Shown piece after piece: positions 58,006 through 64,000 of a DNA stretch of 64,000 nucleotides (the stretch's first letter is position 1; each line of letters starts with the position of its first letter). A program made the translations under genes and the position numbers. This DNA is from Antedon mediterranea (lineage: Eukaryota; Echinodermata; Crinoidea; Comatulida; Antedonidae), in assembly GCF_964355755.1 (NCBI RefSeq), contig NC_092670.1:4861001-4925000 (forward strand), in the 5' to 3' direction. The notes beneath the pieces are model-generated. The model saw only the letters and a program-made list of their open reading frames with translations, searched no databases and was not told the origin of the DNA.

Positions 58006-59337
58006 ATTTTTTAAAAAGACTTAACATTTTTCCTCTAGATTCTTTGGTAGTTCCCATGTCATATGTAAATTATGCAATTATTTCATACATAATGCATTTA
58101 AAAAAATGAATTGATCGTGTCAAGAATTGAACTATTATCTCACACCTCATGCACTAACTTCTAATTTAACTCTGTTGTCATTATAAAGTGTTTACTGCGG
58201 ATGCGCGTAGTGCTTTAAATGAGAAGATAATTTTGTTCTCTTACCTACCTAAGAGTTCATTAAAAGTAGATGTCGGAAAAGGGTTGCGTTTTTATGTGTT
58301 TTCCTAAAAGATCACTCCCTCTGCTGGCTACGACCCTGACTAACCTAGAATTCAGCTACATTCACGCGAGCCTGTCGACAAAGTGATGTACACGCATGCA
58401 ATTGATCAACTGTTAATGGGTTTGTATTATGAATATTAACACGTTGTGTGTCTGTTACATTGAATTGATGGAAGGTCATCAATATATCATACACCTACAA
58501 TTTAAAGATCTTCTAGAGAAAAGAAGAGACACATGCCTAAAAACGGAACACACTTTATTTTAAATAAAAATTCAATCCTATTGTGCAATAACATAACAAA
58601 GCTCACAGTTCAAAAACGCTTTTTCTATTTTTAAACTTCATTGCTGTAGGTGGGTGGCAATAATTTGTCATTTTCGCGTCGTGTGTACCATAATACAGAC
58701 ACGATCAATAATATTAATAGTTATAATGATAAGACTTATAGCTGTGGAAGAAGATAAACTGGTTTTCGTCTACTGTATCTTCTAATAATAGGCCTAACAA
58801 AGCTTTCCAAAAACAACAATCCCAGTTCCTGCGATACATTTCCTCTCCATACACACACATGAACAAGCACGAATGTGCGATACTCGGGGTACAGCAAATG
58901 AAGCTGTAATGACGTATTAAGACGGGATGTGACGTCAAATACACATCAATAACCTACCAAATACGGCTATATGGTACCATCTTCGAGACGTCATATGGCT
59001 GCATCCGGTTTGAAATTTAAAAATCCGGCTCTATAGATTTGAGGACATGTCCCTGTAGTATATTCATGCCAAATCCCAGCTCAATACTACAACTAATAAG
59101 GGAGGAGTAGTACTTTAAAAATCGCACTTTTTACTCAATAGTGTCCAGATGGAGGAAGAGGAGGAGAAAATGAGTAAGTCCTAGACTCGGGTACCCCGAG
59201 TAAAAATGTTCAAAAGCATTAATGTTTAGCAGGCTAATATATATATATATATATATCGATCAATTGACTGATGTGATAAAAATCCAATAGGCTTAGTATG
59301 AATAGATTCCGATAATCGGGTGATTATTTGATTGTTG
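58006..59337. other. Intergenic, no supported gene
   Basis: A (TA)n microsatellite lies at 59238-59257. The 76-codon minus-strand frame at 58714-58944 has no recognisable features. Confidence 0.35.
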
Positions 59338-59339
59338 TT

Positions 59340-59830
59340 TACCTTGACATTAACAAATTTATCATCAATTACTATCAATGTAATTGTAATAATATTATAC
59401 TGTAGTAATTATTATTGGTAATGCATTTCAAATTACGTCATTGTATTAAAAATTCAACTTTTATTTATTAATTAAATTGATATTAATCAATGTTAAAAAA
59501 ATGATTTTAGTTACACCAATGTATCAATGTTAATATTGTTAATATCAATTACATTAATACTGTAATAATATATATGTAAAAATGTTTTAATTACACCAAT
59601 TAATTATTGATGTAATTGCTATCAATTACATTCACAATTGTTCTTATCTATATGTAATTATTTACACCAATGTATCAATTATGTTATTATTGTTACTATT
59701 AATTAAATTTTCTATCTATGTAAAAGGTTTTAATTACACCAATCTATAATTATTAATGAAATTGTTATCAATTTCATTTATAATGATTGCTATCTTTCAT
59801 TTTTAAAATACAGTATTGTCAATGAATGTC
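59340..59830. repeat. Degenerate AT-rich tandem repeat
   Basis: The phrase TTACACCAAT recurs near 59510, 59589, 59663 and 59730 (spacing about 67-79 bp), in matching surroundings (TATCAATTACATT, ATGTAAAAATGTTTTAATT). It is an old satellite-like array. Confidence 0.6.
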
Positions 59831-59984
59831 AATATTATTTTTAATATAATTAATTTCTAAATACCATCAATGTATTACCAATCTATTGGTTTAGCATATT
59901 ATACTAAACCAATAGCAATAGTAATTATTATTAAGTACATTAAAATTCGTTGTAAATTACATCATAATTTCCTTTGTCAAAGAA

Positions 59985-60290
59985 GAGTTTTTCTTTTTAA
60001 ATTGAAACGACACCTCTTATCTAGTTATGTGTAATTATCCTTTCACTCATTGTAGTTTTTATATTTAGCCTTTTCGGTACCCGGAAACTAAAAGCCTCAT
60101 TACTGTTTTTGTCCTGTTTCCGGTTCCCGTGTTGTCCTGTTTTCTTTTTCAGTTTTTATGGCCTGTTTTATACAAGCTTCGCTTTTTAGGAATTTTGCCC
60201 CTCTTATTTTAATCATATTTACTGTTAATTTTTATATTCTATGAAAGAGAAGAAGAGAAATAAATGTTACTTTGATTGATTGATAGATAG
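59985..60290 (+). mobile_element. LINE 3' end, plus strand
   Basis: FLFKLKRHLLSSYV and a stop (about 59988-60032) resemble the last residues of a LINE ORF2. A 3' UTR of about 250 bp follows and ends in TTGATTGATTGA, a microsatellite-like tail as in CR1/L2-type elements. All catalytic parts are lost. Confidence 0.6.
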
Positions 60291-60689
60291 CGTAATTGTT
60301 ATCAATATAAATACATTTCTAAACAGTATTAACTTATATTATGAATCTAACCTGACAGTTTACATTGATGGTATACAATAATTACATACTCCTATTTAGT
60401 GTAGGTAAGGTAGACTAATGAATATTTCTTTATGAACGACCTTGGGATGAAAATGGAAAAATACATTTTACAATAATAATGAAAAACACGTCACAGTAAA
60501 AAATGAAAGTTCAAGGGGGTGTGGAATGAAGACCAACTGATATGCTTCTTGTGAGTTTTAGTTATTGTAAATTAGTGACGTTTGGTTTGCCAATTAAGAA
60601 ACAAATTGAATGAAAACATGGTAAGTTATTATACATACAAATAGAAACTATTAGCCTAAATAAGAAAAAGTCACAATTATATTATTCAT

Positions 60690-60940
60690 AAAGCTGGGTT
60701 CCCACTTAGTTCCCACTAAGAGCAGCGCAATTTATTTTAACAAATCACAAGCGATGGATTATTCGAACTTTCTTTGGTGGTAAGCGCGGTCCCCTCTAGG
60801 GCGCAATGCTAGTACATAGACGCAACAAATTGACCAATGACAAGCGGCAGTTAAAATTAATCCATCACTTGTGATTGGTTAGTACTTTCCAGGCATCAGT
60901 AAACTCGCTTGTGTTGCGCTTACGTCCTTGCCAAGTTTTA
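60690..60940. mobile_element. MITE, AAGCTTGGTTCCCACTAG family, copy 3 (rearranged)
   Basis: AAGCTGGGTTCCCACTTAGTTCCCACTAAG at the left shows a duplicated end. Internal ACAAATCACAAGCGATGG and ATTGACCAATGACAAGCGGCAG match copy 2, and GTGTTGCGCTTACGTCCTTG lies at the right. Confidence 0.6.
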
Positions 60941-61041
60941 GCAGATATTTTGTTCTACAAGGAAAGTTGAATATTGTCGGTAAGTGTTACCGCTAAACGG
61001 CAACTGATATCGTAACAATCGTTATTGTAACAATCCACCGC

Positions 61042-61247
61042 TAATGCTTGGTTCCCACTATAGCGACGCAACACAAGGACGTAACGCAACGTAAGTGAAT
61101 TAACCAATCACAAGCGATGGCTTATTCGCTTGTGATTGCTAACTGTCTATAACTTCGCTTGTCAATGGTTAAAACGCTTGCGTTGCGTTTACGTCCTTGT
61201 GTTACGTTCTAGTGGGAACCAAGCTTGAGTCGGGAACCAAGCATTAA
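61042..61247. mobile_element. MITE, AAGCTTGGTTCCCACTAG family, copy 4
   Basis: Starts TAATGCTTGGTTCCCACTATAGCGACGCAACACAAGGACGTA. Ends TACGTCCTTGTGTTACGTTCTAGTGGGAACCAAGCTTG, then a second short end GGGAACCAAGCATTA. The outermost TAATGCTTGGTTCCC/GGGAACCAAGCATTA pair is perfect, so the element was extended or one copy sits inside another. Confidence 0.8.
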
Positions 61248-64000
61248 TGTAGCAACACCTGCAGCTTATGTAGAAACACCAACAGCTATGTAGTAAATAA
61301 ATAATTAGAAATAAATAAAATAAATCAGTCCTAAGAATGTCTCCGTGTATTGCTTATTAGGAGTTTGGCTTATATCATATTAAGCTCATGGTTCAAATCG
61401 TAAATAATATAATTATGATGCACATCATATACTTTAGGAAATAATTATCATGTTATTCATCGACCTAACACGTAGTAGGATGTGTGTTAAAAAGTTATGT
61501 AATTTTATCTAGAGTCGACGTGGTTAAAAAAAAAGTAAAGGCGACTGACTAATATTATAAATGGTTGTACTGATTTTGCTTTAGATTTACCGTCAACTAC
61601 ATTCCAGTTGTTTTGTTTAATGTGAACATGTGAAATTGATTTTGTCTTGTATCAGTGCGCTGTAATTTGACAAGTGCGTTGAATATATATTATATTATGA
61701 TTGATTGGTCTTACTCATTATCTACAAATCGCAGTCACCAAAACACCCGAATAATGGAAGCAGTATACGGGCCGCGGGGGAGTTATCTTGGGTTTGTGTA
61801 CATCTACGGATTCACTTAAATATTGATCGAACCCTAGGGGAAAACTATTCAATATCATAGATATGATACACTCTTTTAATTGTCACCTTACTGAAGTATC
61901 AGCGTCATTTAAAACGCATATTAGCTTTTGTAATGAATGAGAATAGTAACAGATTTATTTCTGATTTATTCAGCAATTGTTAAAAACAATATACTAACAA
62001 GAAAACATCAATACGAACCGAATGTAATCTACTCCTCATTAAAATGTGACTGGAAAATATATAGCCTCTTTAAAAGTTGATAAATGTTGTGTTTTATTGC
62101 AGCTATTTATTTCATAACTGAATAATATAAATTGAACAGGTCGTCACATTGTTAATAACATGCTTAACATTGGTCAATAATCTGAATTCGGGTTTTAGAT
62201 TTAATGAAAAATATATTGATTGATTCATCTGGGAATAAAATCTAGATATAATAGTGTCGTAGTATGTACGTAGGCATAGCATGCCGCTAAACCATTACAG
62301 CCTGGCTACCTTCAGGTTATGAAACAACCGGAAGTGAATAAAAACAGGATTGCATTTTGTCGTCTGCTTTTAAGATGATTTTGTGACGAACACACTAATA
62401 GATAGGATAAGATAGATTGATGGGAGTGAATGACGAATGGATATTATATGATATCTGGATTGATCTTCAGGATAAATGGATGACACTGATTGTCCGACAA
62501 AATAGATTATGTTTTTTTTATAGGACATACAATAAAGAAACGTCTGATCGTTTTACGTATTCGCTCGTTGTCATTGGATGTATTTTTTCCGAGAGTCAAT
62601 GCCATGATATTCAGATGTTTAACCACGTATGACGCAAAATTGTCCTAAATTCTTGGTACTATAGAAATTATTAACAATTTGGACTCGAACCCGCGATCTT
62701 GGTGTTTAAAACTCTATACGTTGTTGCTTAGGGTTTACAATGATATGTTGTTCAATGTTTTATCTCGTTAAATATCATGTTTATGGAACCTGGAAATTAA
62801 ATGCAATCACTGATGGGAATAACGTATAAAACAAAATCCAGTTTTCAGTTTGATTGAAAAAGCCGAAAACTGTATACCTGGAAATACTAAGTTATCATTA
62901 TCGTGGTGCTTTATCCACTCGTCCTCTATCATCTAACCCATATTCATTGGAGGTCTAGAAGTATGAGCGTTGCTGTTAACTGTAAGGTTCGAGTCCCACC
63001 CCAAAATTAATTGCGATTGTTTTTGTTCACAAAGTTTACCGTGACTTCACCGTACGCAAACCATTGAACTTATTTGATGCAAGAAGCTGCGTATTAATGT
63101 TGTACAATATTAATGGAGACATCCACCCTAGAGATCATAGTGGTTTGTTTGTGTCGCGAGGTATTAATAAGAACCTCTACTTAAATAAACCGGATAGCAA
63201 ATTCTTCGAATGCGATCTATGATTTAAACCCAATAAATGACAATCACCGCGGTGAAATCATTAGGTTTAGGATGAATGAAAACATAGTTACATTAATAAT
63301 AAAAATAAAAAAGGGATAAACTGACTAAATTAATGTATTCTGACGGTTTACAAAACAGCACCAAAAAGCTGAAGATATTACAGAAAACTATAAATACGAT
63401 ATTATATAGAAATACAGTCACCAATTTCCACATTTTAATTATCGGATACGTTACCGGATTTCCATAAAATACAACAATACAAACATTCCAATATATATAT
63501 ATATAATATATTTTAACTAATAAGCTATATATATAATAATTAAGAATAATTTTTTTTAAATAAGAAAAAAAAAATTTAACCAACAACATATTGACTTCCA
63601 GTCAATTATTCAGGTAAATAACTTTTTTATAAAGTTTTTAGTCAAATTGAAGAGCTTTTATGTAACATTAAATAAAGATAAAAGGTTAAATTCAACCAAA
63701 AACAAATTGACTTCCAGTCTATTATTCAGTATAACTTTAAAAAAAAAAAATTCTTTCAGTGTTTGGTTGGTTGTGGGTTGTGGGAGTTGTGGGGTTAGGA
63801 ACAATATATTACTTTTCTCTGGATACAAATTAAGAATTAATTATGAATTTTAAAAAATGTATGTGAGTTTTATTATGTTTGTATTAAAGTTATTATATTT
63901 TTTAATGGTTTATTTATTAGATCTTATTGATTGATAGATTACATGAACATGATGTTTTACAGAATTGTCAACAACAATGATAATACATAAACATAATAAA
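61248..64000. other. Intergenic, no supported gene
   Basis: Two box-B-like tRNA motifs, GGACTCGAACCCGCG (minus, about 62681) and GGTTCGAGTCCCACC (plus, about 62987), may be SINE remnants. Fragments near 63575-63620 and 63685-63730 share TCAACCAAAAAC...TTGACTTCCAGTCTATTATTCAG, a direct repeat of about 50 bp. No exon is supported. Confidence 0.4.

Overview
This is a eukaryotic nuclear window: AT-rich, intron-bearing, and dominated by non-coding DNA and decayed transposable elements. Three things suggest a marine invertebrate deuterostome, most likely an echinoderm. There is a Toll-like receptor gene, a Tie-like Ig/EGF/FN3 receptor gene of a kind expanded in echinoderms, and a dispersed TAGGCCTA-type motif throughout. 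The species assignment is inference.

Two receptor genes and one small membrane-protein gene can be assembled. (1) A complete two-exon Toll-like receptor at 12968-14798 (+): signal peptide, short LRR ectodomain, LRRCT, membrane helix and a TIR domain with all three signature boxes. (2) About 1.26 kb downstream, a 19-exon receptor at 16055-27830 (+), about 1289 aa. It has a signal peptide, two Ig-like exons, four EGF-like exons, FN3-like exons, a membrane helix, a tail with three 34-residue tyrosine repeats, and one protein-tyrosine-phosphatase domain. That domain keeps the P-loop Cys and Arg but has lost other catalytic residues, so it looks like a pseudophosphatase. (3) A new small gene on the minus strand, four exons between 41973 and 33781, encoding a 146-aa single-pass membrane protein with a proline-rich C-terminus. 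Weaker candidates are the 3' end of a minus-strand gene (971-1276) and two exons of a Cys/His-motif gene (6564-6877).

Layout. 1-12 kb: a tRNA-derived SINE, an AGGCCTA-rich tract, hairpin MITEs, a LINE 3' end, a 1.86-kb palindrome made of two inverted Harbinger-like elements, and a Penelope-like retroelement. The Penelope fragment keeps its GIY-YIG endonuclease and lies between inverted terminal repeats that each fold as a hammerhead ribozyme. 12.9-27.9 kb: the two receptor genes, with LINE, SINE and MITE insertions in introns. 28-42 kb: SINEs, dispersed repeats and the small membrane-protein gene. 42-64 kb: no gene I can support, but several MITE families, a 48-bp minisatellite of about ten copies, a 30-bp tandem repeat and a LINE 3' end.

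The TLR and the Tie/PTP-like receptor are adjacent, same-strand membrane receptors with signalling tails. A shared role in immunity or cell recognition is plausible but not shown by the sequence.
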